Assembly (NCBI RefSeq): GCF_021462225.1
Contig: NC_061811.1
Span: 737,001-801,000, forward strand
DNA: 64,000 nt
Direction: 5' to 3'
From: Girardinichthys multiradiatus
Taxonomy: Eukaryota > Chordata > Actinopteri > Cyprinodontiformes > Goodeidae
The notes below the pieces were generated by a model. That model made no database searches and was not told the DNA's origin. It saw nothing but the letters and a program-made list of their open reading frames with translations. Below, piece after piece: positions 42,893 through 53,946 of this stretch. Numbering within the stretch: the stretch's first letter is position 1; every line of letters starts with the position of its first letter. Made by a program: the position numbers and the translations under genes.

Positions 42893-43790
42893 GGGACCAA
42901 CTTCCCCACGACCCATTATCGAAGAAGCGGTAGAAAATGACTGACTGACAGTTTCTTCATCCAAACGTAGGTATTTTTGTCTCCTACTGCTGTAGGACCA
43001 ACAGTTTTCTGACCAATCAGGGCTCCGAGTGCAGAGAGACACGCCCACACTCTAATTTAGTCCCAGTAAATTTCGCCTGTGGACCTGAAGGTTCTGTTTA
43101 ACCCGTCAGATCTTCTACAGGAAACTGCAGACACTTTAAAAGTCCCATGTGAGACCAGCAGAAGGCTCTGATGCTCACAGTTCAAGACTCTTTCATGCTT
43201 TTATTCAACTTGTGGACTCATCCCGCTCCCCCAGAAAAGTAGATCACCATAGTAACCAGTGGCTCTACATCATCTGAGTCTAGCTCCTTCATTGCTGTCA
43301 TAATCCATCATGAAGCTTAAATTACTAACAGGTTTCAGAAGAGGAAGTTGATGTATGTTGGATTTTTGGCCAGCAGCACCTTTGGCTGGTTCATTTATGT
43401 GAAATGAGGAGGTTTTTGCATGTTGGGGTGTGGATTCAGCTGCTGCTGAAGACATTCAGGTTAAAGACAGATCAGAGCGCAGTGAGGGCTAAATACTGGA
43501 TAAAGAGACTTATTTTCCCACACAGTAGACATTTAAACATGTAATCACTGTGTGCTGCTCAGTGAACAAAGCCAGTGATTTTTATAACCTGCAGTCAGAA
43601 ACATCCGGCCACATGATGGAAGTATAACCATCATGTCAGCTTCACTGGTGAAGAACACTAGATCTTCATGTTCTTTACTCATTTTGTCCAAAAACTGAAG
43701 GAACCACACCAGTGATTCTTTTGTCCTCAAAAGTGGACCCGATACCAGTGTGACAGGAGCTACACTTGACAGCATCAGTCTTTGCACACA
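42893..43790. other. No gene seen between two Tc1-type elements
   Basis: Ordinary non-coding DNA; short ORFs on the minus strand show no domain. Confidence 0.5.
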
Positions 43791-43792
43791 TA

Positions 43793-45401
43793 CAGGTCCT
43801 TCTCAAAATATTAGCATATTGTGATGAAGTTCATTATTTTCCATAATGTCATGATGAAAATTTAACATTCTTATATTTTAGATTCATTGCACACTAATTG
43901 AAATATTTCAGGTCTTTTATTGTCTTAATACGGATGATTTTGGCATACAGCTCATGAAAACCCAAAATTCCTATCTCACAAAATTAGCATATCATTAAAA
44001 GGGTCTCTAAACGAGCTATGAACCTAATCATCTGAATCAACGAGTTAACTCTAAACACCTGCAAAAGATTCCTGAGGCCTTTAAAACTCCCAGCCTGGTT
44101 CATCACTCAAAACCCCAATCATGGGTAAGACTGCCGACCTGACTGCTGTCCAGAAGGCCACTATTGACACCCTCAAGCAAGAGGGTAAGACACAGAAAGA
44201 CATTTCTGAACGAATAGGCTGTTCCCAGAGTGCTGTATCAAGGCACCTCAGTGGGAAGTCTGTGGGAAGGAAAAAGTGTGGCAGAAAACGCTGCACAACG
44301 AGAAGAGGTGACCGGACCCTGAGGAAGATTGTGGAGAAGGGCCGATTCCAGACCTTGGGGGACCTGCGGAAGCAGTGGACTGAATCTGGAGTAGAAACAT
44401 CCAGAGCCACCGTGCACAGGCGTGTGCAGGAAATGGGCTACAGGTGCCACATTCCCCAGGTCAAGCCACTTTTGAACCAGAAACAGCGGCAGAAGCGCCT
44501 GACCTGGGCTACAGAGAAGCAGCACCGGACTGTTGCTCAGTGGTCCAAAGTACTTTTTTCGGATGAAAGCAAATTCTGCATGTCATTCGGAAATCAAGGT
44601 GCCAGAGTCTGGAGGAAGACTGGGGAGAAGGAAATGCCAAAATGCCAGAAGTCCAGTGTCAAGTACCCACAGTCAGTGATGGTCTGGGGTGCCGTGTCAG
44701 CTGCTGGTGTTGGTCCACTGTGTTTTATCAAGGGCAGGGTCAATGCAGCTAGCTATCAGGAGATTTTGGAGCACTTCATGCTTCCATCTGCTGAAAAGCT
44801 TTATGGAGATGAAGATTTCATTTTTCAGCACGACCTGGCACCTGCTCACAGTGCCAAAACCACTGGTAAATGGTTTACTGACCATGGTATCACTGTGCTC
44901 AATTGGCCTGCCAACTCTCCTGACCTGAACCCCATAGAGAATCTGTGGGATATTGTGAAGAGAACGTTGAGAGACTCAAGACCCAACACTCTGGATGAGC
45001 TAAAGGCCGCTATCGAAGCATCCTGGGCCTCCATAAGACCTCAGCAGTGCCACAGGCTGATTGCCTCCATGCCACGCCGCATTGAAGCAGTCATTTCTGC
45101 AAAAGGATTCCCGACCAAGTATTGAGTGCATAACTGTACATGATTATTTGAAGGTTGACGTTGTTTGTATTAAAAACACTTTTCTTTTATTGGTCGGATG
45201 AAATATGCTAATTTTGTGAGATAGGAATTTTGGGTTTTCATGAGCTGTATGCCAAAATCATCCGTATTAAGACAATAAAAGACCTGAAATATTTCAGTTA
45301 GTGTGCAATGAATCTAAAATATATGAATGTTAAATTTTCATCATGACATTATGGAAAATAATGAACTTTATCACAATATGCTAATATTTTGAGAAGACCT
45401 G
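43793..45401 (+). mobile_element. Tc1-like transposon, intact (DD34E family copy 2)
   Basis: 1609 bases between TA dinucleotides (43,791 and 45,402). Inverted repeats of about 200 bases, starting CAGGTCCTTCTCAAAATATT; the right end lacks one G (GAGAAGACCTG instead of GAGAAGGACCTG). Carries an undamaged transposase gene. Confidence 0.96.
44121..45125 (+). CDS. Tc1-like transposase, intact
   Basis: 334 residues from an ATG to a stop, the usual length for the family. Paired-like DNA-binding region: first helix-turn-helix about residues 10-50 ([17 protein letters not shown]), a GRKKCGRKR hook, second helix-turn-helix to about 120. Catalytic triad: Asp in LFSDESK, Asp in QHDLAPAHS, Glu in DLNPIENLW, with 34 residues between the last two (DD34E). 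It cuts and pastes its element at TA sites in the nucleus. No stop or missing residue is visible, so activity is possible; the shortened right terminus might reduce it. Confidence 0.96.
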   Translation: MGKTADLTAVQKATIDTLKQEGKTQKDISERIGCSQSAVSRHLSGKSVGRKKCGRKRCTTRRGDRTLRKIVEKGRFQTLGDLRKQWTESGVETSRATVHRRVQEMGYRCHIPQVKPLLNQKQRQKRLTWATEKQHRTVAQWSKVLFSDESKFCMSFGNQGARVWRKTGEKEMPKCQKSSVKYPQSVMVWGAVSAAGVGPLCFIKGRVNAASYQEILEHFMLPSAEKLYGDEDFIFQHDLAPAHSAKTTGKWFTDHGITVLNWPANSPDLNPIENLWDIVKRTLRDSRPNTLDELKAAIEASWASIRPQQCHRLIASMPRRIEAVISAKGFPTKY

Positions 45402-45409
45402 TACATTAG

Positions 45410-46062
45410 CTCAGTGAGCTGTGTGGAGGCATCTCCAAGTCAACAAAGATGACTAAAGGAGACTGCAAATTCTGCTTGGCAACGGGAGAACCAAGTCCAT
45501 ACCAACATGATGTCGATTTTAAAGAGAAAACCACAACTGCTAACTTTGCAGCAAACGCTAGAGAACTGGGTGAAGATGTCCAGGACAATGTGAACATCAC
45601 AGAGAGGGTTACTCAGAACACAGCCGGGTTCTGTTGTTGGTAACACACGATTTGGACTGGAGCTGCCATCACTTCCCTGACATAGCACCACCCTAAGGAA
45701 GAGGCACGTCCTCCACCTGTACATTGTGTTTTAGCCCTGAGCTTCACCACATACATTTGGAGAAGCAGTGGTGGCCCTCATTAGTTTATCTGCACAATGG
45801 ATGGAAGAAGGTGTTGTCCTGTATGCAGCAGGTAGTCACTGGAAATGGACTGGACTCATCAGGAAACAACAGAGCAGTTTTGAAGATAGAAAACGTGTCA
45901 GTGAGTTTAGCTCAGTCAGATTTGCCTTTCAAAACGGATCTGTGACAGGCTGTGCTATCATTTGCATGTGATCGGGAGCGAGCGATGTTGATCTCCAGTC
46001 ATCAGCTCCTCTGCTGTGGTCATGCAAGTGGAGACAAGAGCGGATGACAGAAGCTATCAGTT
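45410..46062. other. No gene assigned
   Basis: A plus-strand ORF at 45,449-45,643 (64 codons) has an N-terminal CKFCLATGE motif but no recognisable family. Otherwise non-coding. Confidence 0.35.
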
Positions 46063-46572
46063 TTAACCTCTTAAGCCCCAGGCTCCCCTTACAAGGGGAC
46101 TTGGTCTCTTTAGCTGACTAACTCTGACACACACTTGTCATATGTCCAGATCTTCATCTGAGACTCCTCAACAAAATGATCTACTTCTACTTATATCCAC
46201 TGACCACTGCTCAAACGCCATGCAAAAAAGTCTAACATGTATGAATTGCCTGTTGTGTTGACACCAGACTGGCTCCACATGTCACTCAGATGCTGTAATT
46301 ACAATTTATTGTGTTTATTTCCTTCTTTACAGTAAGAGTAAGAGCTTTTCTATGAAAAATCTGTTTTCTGTTAGGCAGAATTTTGTTTTTTTGCATTCAA
46401 ACCTTATTTACTCAGACCCAGAATAATTACTCTCAAATGTTCACATCCACATCATCCTCCAGGACCTTTCTGTTAGTAGATACCAAGATGAGCAGTTCAG
46501 GCATTGTACATGTTGAGAAATGCCATATGAAAGTATGAGTGTGCATTTAGACCCTAGGGCTTAAGGGGTTAA
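46063..46572. mobile_element. piggyBac-like MITE with TTAA target duplication
   Basis: 510 bases bounded by TTAA at 46,063-46,066 and 46,569-46,572. Terminal inverted repeats CCTCTTAAGCCCCAGGCTCC and (inverted right) CCCCTTAAGCCCTAGGGTCT. No ORF. TTAA duplication is characteristic of piggyBac transposition. Confidence 0.75.
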
Positions 46573-47740
46573 ATGAAAGCCAGGCACTGGGAAGTCAAAT
46601 CTTGATTGTTGTTAACCTGACGAACATCAGTTAAACCTTGATGCAATGGCTCCTAAAACTCTCAGATGTCTCCAGGGTGTTTCCAGGGTCATTGTATCCA
46701 CAGCTGTAAAACCTTACAGCCCAAATCCCTGTCATTAATCAGCCTGATTGCTTTCAACAGATTCAACTTGCTTTGGATCTCTGGGAAATCAGGTCTGATG
46801 CTTCACAGTTGCATCAACTCTGGTGAAGAGAAACACACCTCATCATGGCAGAGGGAGAAATCATCCAGGAACCGTTTTGAGGATTATGACAAACAGTTTA
46901 AAGTGCTGACTTTCAATCCAATTAACCATCTGAGGGATTTACAGGTAAAACCACGACATGACATCTACAGACTTAAGGGATTAGCTTCAACTGTCCTGGA
47001 GCCCAAAACCACAGAACATCTTCAGATGTTTTATTCTCGTCAAGAGGGACCCACACAATGTCAGGTAGGTCATGTTAAAGCCTATAAGTGAAGCAATGTG
47101 TGATTAGCTGTAATGTAGACGTTTCTAACTCAGAACCAGGACACACCCAGTTAGCCTCTCTTTGTAACACTGATGACTCATTCTCTCCTTTCCCTTAAAA
47201 TTCTTCCCAGCCTCAGCCTGAGAATATCTTTCTTCTGCTGCTTTCGTGATGAACTTCTCTGTTATTTCTTGGCTTAAATAAGTTCTGTATCTGTTGTTCA
47301 GGACGGAAAACAGTGTTCTGTAAAATAAAACTGTTAGCTCTGGAGACAATCTCTCCTTACTGTTCAGTTATGCCCTAAAAACTGGATAAACTAGATAAAA
47401 ATCAAACAAACAGAACGTTACCTGGTTCCCAAACGTTGCTCACAGATATCCAATGTGTCAACATTGAGTGCAGCAGTGAAGTAGGAGGAAAAAAACTTAT
47501 TGGATCCTCTTTTTCCGCTCCTGTCTGCTTTCTGCCTCCTTCCTCAGAACCAGCCAAGCCAGAATGAGCAGTTGCAGCGTCATAAAAAACACACATGAAC
47601 TAAAAGGCTTCACAAGCTCAGAGCGTCCATTCCTGCCACCTAAAGGGTTGGATGGGAGTTTTTTTATGTTTTGATGTCCAGTGCCTTGCAAACGTTTTTT
47701 ACATTCTAACCTGTAATTTGAATATTTTTAATATTATTTT
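46573..47740. other. No gene seen
   Basis: The ORF at 46,666-47,091 has no domain or coding composition that I would trust. Remainder non-coding. Confidence 0.45.
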
Positions 47741-47744
47741 ACAA

Positions 47745-47985
47745 GGTAAGTTACCATAACTACGCAGATGATCTACATTACAGTGTCACCAGGTGACCTA
47801 TTCAAGCACTGGCTAGATGCATAGAAATCAAATCAACGCATGGATGAGTCATCATTTTCTTCAGCTGAATAAAAACGAAACTGAAGTAATTATTTTTGGA
47901 CCAAAGGAGAAGCGATCAAGAATCAACTCACAGCTTCAGTTACTACAGCTAGAAAGCACAGATCAGGCCTGGAATCTAGGTGTAG
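47745..47985 (+). pseudogene. RT fragment of an L2/jockey-like LINE
   Basis: NYADDL at about 47,757 is the RT catalytic motif, followed in two frames by [13 protein letters not shown] and [17 protein letters not shown], the usual downstream helix. It abuts the other LINE relic starting near 47,990 on the opposite strand. Confidence 0.75.
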
Positions 47986-47989
47986 TGAC

Positions 47990-49200
47990 GGTCTCAGGCC
48001 GGAACCTTCCGATGCATAGTAGGAATGTAGACCAACCGTTAAATCGAGAGCTTCGCCTTTCAGCTCAGCTGTCTCTTCACCACAATGAACCGGTGCAGCG
48101 TCCTCATTACTGCAGTGGCCGCATCAATCTGTCTGTTGATTTCCCGCTCCATTCTCCCCTCACTTGTGAACAAGACCCCAAGATACTTGAACTCCACCAC
48201 TTGAAGCAGGAACTCCCCTCCAATCTGGAGAGGGGAAGCCACCCTTATCCAGTCAGGAACATCGCCTCGGATTTGGTGGAGCTGATCCTCATCTCCGCTG
48301 CCTTTTACTCTGTTGCTGCAAACCGCCCCAGTGCATGCTGTAGGTCTTGCGAGAGGGGGGCCAGCAGGACCACATCATCTCCTTTCCAACAAACGGGCAT
48401 ATGCTAAGGGAGGCCGAGGAGTGTGATCCCCCTGTAGTTGGAACACACCCTCCAGTCCCCCATTCATAAGAAGGGGGACCACCACCCAAGTCTAGCAGTC
48501 CATAGACACTGTCCCCAACTGCCACACAATGTTGAAGAAGTCTGTCAGCCACGACAGCTCCACAACATTCAGAGACTTGAGGTACTCGGGGTGAATCTCA
48601 TCTACCCCTGAAGCCTTGCCACCGCGGAGATTATTGACCACCTCTGTGACTTCAGCCTGGCTGATGAACAAGTCCACTCCCAGTCACTGCTTCCACCAGG
48701 GAAGGCGGGAATGCAGGATTGAGGAAATCCTCGAAGCACTCCTTTAGCCGCCCAATAATGTCCCTTGTCGAGATCAGCAACTCCCCACCTCCACTGCAAA
48801 CAGTGTTGGCAAAGCACTACTTCCCTCTCCTGAGGCACCAGACGGTTTGCCAGAATCGCTTCACAGCAAACTGATAGTCCTTCTTCACGACCTCACTGTC
48901 AACCACCGCAATCTGGAATTGCTGCCTCGACAGACCCGCAGACCTTATGGCCACAGCTACGGACGGAGGCATCGACAACAGAGGTGGAGAACATGGTCCA
49001 CTCAGACTCTATGTCTCCAACCTCCCCTAGGATCTGGTGAAAAGCTCTTGCAGAGGTGGGAGTTGAAAACATCCCTGCCCGATGTCTGACCCATCACTCA
49101 GAGCCTGTTTGCCATGGAAGACCCTACCAAGGGCATTTAAGCCCCAGACAAAATAGCCTTTAGGATAATTTGAGTATCCAACTTCTCCACCAAGTCAGTT
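47990..49200 (-). pseudogene. Decayed LINE of the same family as 32,468-37,597
   Basis: Fragments match the long [24 protein letters not shown] near 48,150, [20 protein letters not shown] near 48,620, and the 5' leader near 49,085-49,190. Most of the endonuclease domain is deleted and the RT core is broken by deletions and frameshifts. Confidence 0.85.
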
Positions 49201-50527
49201 CAAGTATCTGCTGTATTGTTCATGATGATGTCAGCAGCCTAAATGATCATCTCCAACATCTATGGAGAAGTTCTCTGGTGCTGCTATCTCCTCTCTAGCT
49301 TCTGAATGCAGCAGGAACCAGAGCTGCTCACATTCCAGGCTGGTGCTGAAAGCAGAGGGAACGACGCATTGATCTACTGGGAATGTCTGTTGGTTCCCAC
49401 CGTGATCCCAGAACCAAATCTACCTTTAACACTCCTCTCTTCTCCTCCACCAGCAGGCTCTGCTCCTCTGTTCACTTCACTTTACTCCACCTTTTTTCCT
49501 CCGTTTTGTTTTGGTCATACTAAACCTCATTAAACAGGAGGGAGATCACAGTAAAATGCTGAATTTTGCATGGCGAGTAAACATAATAATAAGCGAATCA
49601 AAATAATGACAAACATTTAAATAAGCAACATTCAAACATTTTTAAGTTGTGTTACAATTAATTTAGTCTTGCTAAGTTTTTTCATCTCGATTTTAACATT
49701 TCTTAATCTAGTCGAAATTCTATCAGCAGATTTTTCTCCACTGATTACTAGGAGCGCATTTTTTTACTTGTTTCTTTTAACAACCAATCACAGCTCTTAG
49801 AAGACAGCGTCACACCTAGCAATGGGGTCAACCACATATCCTCACTCAGATAGGAGTTTCTGTCATCTCCTTGCTCAGAGTTACTCTCTGCAGAAAACCA
49901 AATCATTCTTAAGCTAAGACTCCTTGCCAAGAAATTTTAGGCTAAGATAGGAGCTCTCTGAGAGGACTCTGAGGATCTTTGTGAATACGGACACAGGAGC
50001 TTGGTAGGTGTCAGACAAGGCAAGGCAGTAGAATCCAGGAAACATGGAGATCAAACAAAGGAGAGAAACAATCCGCTGAAAATCTACAGGCAGGGACTTT
50101 CGATAATCTGGCAGAGACTGGCAAGCAGTTAAATAAAGCAGATCACAGGTGAGTAAAATTGCACTGATTGCAGCAGAGGAGGTGGGCATGACAGAGCAGA
50201 GAACAGCCAGATATCAAACCAAAGTATTTACTCTTCATTTTTAAATTAGTTTATAAATTTCTTATCTGATTTAGAGTTAAGAACTGATAAAGGCATCATG
50301 GGGGGGCAGACCTACTCAATCGTGTCTTTATACTCTGAACCTTATATTAAGATTAACATTGAGTGTGAACTAACATCATTATTTCCTCATAGCCCTGTCA
50401 TGTCTGACCATTTTGAAATGACCTTTGAGTTACATTTCACTGAGTACTCCACCCCTTAAAGAAAATTTCTTTATAGTAGATCTTTATTAGTTATATTCCC
50501 TCTGAGATTATTGATGACCACACTCTA
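49201..50527. other. No gene seen
   Basis: Non-coding. Minus-strand ORFs near 49,750-50,190 have no recognisable motif. Confidence 0.45.
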
Positions 50528-50600
50528 GCCTGGTAGGTGGCGGTAAATGCACCTTAAGTTGGTTGCCATCCGCCAATAAAAAACAAAAGAAGAAGAAGAC
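50528..50600 (+). repeat. SINE/LINE-like 3' end
   Basis: TAGGTGGCGGTAAATGCACC followed by GTTGCCATCCGCCAATAAAA and an AAGAAGAAG tail, a dispersed retroposon terminus known from fish genomes. Confidence 0.6.
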
Positions 50601-50719
50601 GATCTTTAATAGACAGTGCTGTAAAAACGTTTAAATAATGTCTCATTAATTTTGTCAGTATCACCTAGCAGTCCAGCAGAGGCAACAACGCAGTTTCCAC
50701 CCCTTTACATATCAGTGAT

Positions 50720-50960
50720 AGGAGGCTAGCTCCTGGTTTAATTCAGAGTTGTGTACCTTAAAATTGACCCCTAGGAAATTGGAGAGAAAAGGGTGCTCTA
50801 CACTTTCCGCTGTCAAAACATGTATGCTTAGTATGAGGGATTGCTGTGAATTTAAAGACTGAATGCAATGAACTATCCACTGTTGCCACATGCTCATTCC
50901 AAGGGGCAAGTGATTGTTGCAGGAGGAGACTGCTGTAAAGTCAGTAACTTGATGCAATCT
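50720..50960 (-). repeat. Inverted piece of the repeat at 37,780-38,250
   Basis: Shares AGTATGAGGGATTGCTG (inverted) and TGCATGCTTAGT-like neighbouring words with 37,980-38,040. Confidence 0.55.
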
Positions 50961-51394
50961 GCTTGGTTTCCGTAGATAGAAAGCTTTTTACCAATTTGAA
51001 TAATAAACTGAACCTGAGATCATTGTTTTACTACTACCAACAAATTGGAATGCATGTATTTTACTTTTAATCAGTCTGTATGATTAACTGATTATATCAT
51101 TTATATTATGTGCTTACATTGGATAGTTTTCTTCTTTTTTTTGTAAACTGCCTTGAAACATTTGTAGTGAATTTGCGCTGTAAAAACAAAGTTAATTTAA
51201 TTCAACTGAAACAGAAAAGGTGAATATATGATGGTGAGGAATGTACTGATTTGATTAATACAAATAAATATTTATTTCAATTACTAAGCTTATGGGTGTC
51301 ACAAAATAAATGTAAACATAATTGGTCAGATTAACATATCCTGCTGAATGGTTCGTTTCTCCTCTGCAACCAGTGCAGACAAGTTTATCCTCTC

Positions 51395-51407
51395 CAATAT
51401 GGCGGCC
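51395..51407 (+). promoter_or_regulatory. YY1-type motif in a CpG-bearing stretch
   Basis: CAATATGGCGGCC is a strong YY1/initiator-region motif. The following 51,420-51,830 is relatively CpG-rich. It may mark an unannotated promoter; no gene start could be tied to it. Confidence 0.35.
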
Positions 51408-51409
51408 TT

Positions 51410-52430
51410 GTCGACGTGGGAACCCATTAACTGTAAAACCAAACTAGTTTTATTTTGAAAACCGTGCAAGCGGAAATCGTATTCATGCTAACCGTACGTC
51501 AGTGTCTAACATGTCTCCCTCGCAGACCCGTCTGTGTCAGTAGAAACGTTTGGGTTTTTATCCGTGGATCCTCTGCCTTGTGTGAGTATTCCCGTGGATT
51601 TAGCGTGTTTTACGTGTGTCGCAGTGACGGTAGAGGTTGTGTATCTGCCGGCGCCCGCGGTAACAAGGTCACCGTATCCTCTCGGTGAGCCGGTGGCCGC
51701 TCTGAGCTCCGGGCCGGGAACATGGTGGTTACAGACCTTTTCAGACGAGCTGCCTGGCGGGGTCGCAGCGGACAGGAGGCGGCGGGGATCAGGTCTGTGT
51801 GTCGGAGTTTGGACCAGAAACAGGGGCATGTTTTATGAACACAACTTACTAACCTTACCTGAGCTATTTTAGTATTTCTCTTCAAAATGATTCGTTTTCT
51901 TTCTTTCGTTTTTAGGGTTTAGTGGTCACACTGTGAGCTTTGCCTAAATCCTATTAGGAATATCATATATATTATTACGTTTTAACCTCTCTCATCTCTG
52001 CTGTGATTGGTTGTATTTTCATTCTACGAAATCGATGACGTTTTAATCATTCCAAAAAGTCTCGTGGCAAAAAATGCTTAATGATAATTCTGTTGAAGTG
52101 GATCTAAACAGCAAATCAACGTTTACAAATAAACTGTAAACTGGGCCTTCAGGGTGTTATCTTTATGTTACTGTGCATTTTTTTACATTTTCATGTAGTC
52201 TCGTTTAATTCTGCAGCATTTATCCTAAAACATTTAGTGCTGCCCTCTTTGGTTGAACGGTGGCTACTGCAGGTGAATTTTCTACTGGTTGAAACGGTCC
52301 AGACGGGTCCATGTCTACCCACAGCTCCAAAACCATCTCACTCAGACACTCCCCCATAGCGAGTCAGGAGTTGGACCTGTGAGCATTGATGATAGCGTTT
52401 TAGACCTTTGATCAGATGCTTTACAATTCA
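51410..52430. other. CpG-rich stretch then AT-rich DNA, no gene established
   Basis: Overlapping ORFs on both strands at 51,455-51,885 reflect high GC rather than a recognisable protein. Beyond 51,900 AT-rich. Confidence 0.4.
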
Positions 52431-52770
52431 ATTCAATCCAATTCAATTCAAAGATACTTTATTGATCCCCGAGGGGAAATTATAATTCCAGTACAACCCA
52501 TCCAAACATACATCATGACACAAGACAAGGGGGGACGGGTCACCGAGGCTTTGCTGCCCACTCACAGGCGCTGCCCTTGTTAGATGAGAAAAGAGACCAC
52601 ATTAGGTAAGTAGAGGGAAATAAATCATATTTCACACTTTATCCTTAGCAGGATACAGTTTGAGATTGTAAAAAACCTCAGAACAAAGAAGCAACAAGTT
52701 GACAAAACAACATCATGCTGGGAACGGTGAAGGTGGTGTGAGGGGTGCATATGTTTATCTTGAGCATGTG

Positions 52771-52797
52771 TGTGTGTGTGTGTAAGTGTGTGTGTGC
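52771..52797. repeat. (TG)n microsatellite
   Basis: Short TG run with an AAG interruption, inside the unexplained unit's 3' region. Confidence 0.9.
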
Positions 52798-53392
52798 AAG
52801 TAAGTCCATGAAGCACTGTCACAGAGGCCATTGTCCTTGATGGTTCGTTGGAATGTACATCAACCGGCCACAAAGTTCTGAGCAGGTCCACAGATGTCCT
52901 CAGTGAAGGGAGGGGGCAGAGGGAGCAGAGCGTCATGGTTACATAACTTCCAGGAGAAGTTGAAGATAACCAGCCATCAAGGCCGTGCAGGGGAGCCAGA
53001 TTCAGAAAAACAATAATTATTTGGGTTAGGCTGACTCTTAATTTTCCGTCAGCCTTGAGAGTCTCGCTGGTTTTTCTCAAAGGCGAATCCAAACAGCCAA
53101 ATTCCTGGTCTTTCTGCCAGATCCGAGCGAACAACTTTCTCCAAGATTTATCCCATTTCACCCCTGAGTCCAGGAACCGCAACCTGCCTGCGATCCTAAG
53201 GATCGCATCCAGTCTGCGATTCAGCTCACGTAACATCTCAGTCTGAGTGTTGATCGCTCTGAAGATCCCATCATACATGCCAGGCAGCCTCATAATGGCC
53301 AGAACAGCTGCTGACATTCTCCAAATTTCTCGATATGCCAGGTAACCGCTGATTCCAAAAAGCAGAAATCCTGATATCAAACATCCAATTAT

Positions 53393-53572
53393 TTACACAT
53401 CTTCCACATCCTCGACTGACATTATCGACACACAATCCTCCACCTCTGCCAGGAGTCCATCGTGTATCCGGAAAAAGACGTCCCGTCTGGACAAGTTGGG
53501 CTCTCCTTCACCCTGTCTTCTCCTCGAGAAAATTTGATCAATTGCATTGAGAGTCCAGCTGACCAAATCCAT
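53393..53572 (-). CDS. 59-codon ORF of the unexplained unit
   Basis: From ATG 53,572: starts MDLVSWTLNAIDQIFSRRR, continues SRRDVFFRIHDGLLAEVEDC and ends VEDV at a TAA. Immediately after the TAA the same frame stays open with CLISGFLLFGISGYLAYREI, a membrane-like segment, then IFRAINTQTEMLRELNRRLD, an amphipathic helix, to about 53,150. The in-frame continuity suggests that one protein was split by a nonsense mutation, or is joined by readthrough. The last part of that ORF (to 52,625) is microsatellite-derived and not credible. Confidence 0.4.
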   Translation of the reverse strand: MDLVSWTLNAIDQIFSRRRQGEGEPNLSRRDVFFRIHDGLLAEVEDCVSIMSVEDVEDV

Positions 53573-53664
53573 AACTCAGAATTTGGAAAGAGGCTCCAAA
53601 AAGAAGACAAGACACAGAGCTGAAGCAGGGCAGATATGGGAGGGTGCGGGAGACAGAGAAAAAG

Positions 53665-53946
53665 CTACTGGAGATAATATAAATGTAGATGTGAGTGTAA
53701 ATGTTCTGAAAGTCTGTTACTGCTTTGAATGTTAGCCCAAACTGGACCCATTCTGTCCTCCACTGCCTCAGCAGCGCCAGCTTCGGGCATCTCTGACTCA
53801 GCGCCTTGAGCCAGCGGCTCGGACTGGTAAGGCTCAGGCCCGCTGGGCTCCATAAAGCCTCCCTCAACCTCTGGTGACGAGGGGGTTGATAAATCCTCCA
53901 CCTCCAAAGATCTGTCTGTGGTGAACCTACCAGCGTCGCTCTCCAT
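53665..53946 (-). CDS. Acidic N-terminal ORF of the unexplained unit
   Basis: 93 codons from ATG; Glu/Pro/Ser-rich (LEVEDLSTPSSPEVEGGF) ending WANIQ before a possible GTAACA donor near 53,720. Whether it is spliced to the next ORF could not be settled; the frame of the 59-codon ORF has a stop just upstream of its ATG. No family recognised. Confidence 0.35.
   Translation of the reverse strand: MESDAGRFTTDRSLEVEDLSTPSSPEVEGGFMEPSGPEPYQSEPLAQGAESEMPEAGAAEAVEDRMGPVWANIQSSNRLSEHLHSHLHLYYLQ

Larger units (their letters stand above)
52431..53946 (-). other. Unexplained minus-strand unit with small ORFs and its own poly(A) signal
   Basis: At its 3' end an AATAAA on the minus strand (52,458-52,463) is followed by short repeats of the TTGAATTGAA type, as at retroposon 3' ends. 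Upstream lie three readings: an acidic ORF (53,665-53,946), a 59-codon ORF (53,393-53,572) and, in the same frame after its TAA, a membrane-segment-plus-helix ORF (from 53,392). The three are separated by a non-coding piece and one stop. GC boxes (CCACGCCC, CCGCCC) lie just upstream, 54,000-54,080. No reverse transcriptase, transposase or known domain is visible. Could be a decayed host gene with introns or a small non-autonomous retroelement. Confidence 0.45.

Noticed and set aside
44238..44525. Minus-strand ORFs within the Tc1 elements
   Set aside because: Shadows of the transposase; mirrored in the other copy at 24,512 because both copies share sequence.
46666..47091. 141-codon plus-strand ORF
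   Set aside because: No domain, ordinary composition, no start support.
52625..52900. C-terminal part of the 251-codon minus-strand ORF
   Set aside because: It translates a TG microsatellite and its flank; only the first about 80 codons look protein-like.
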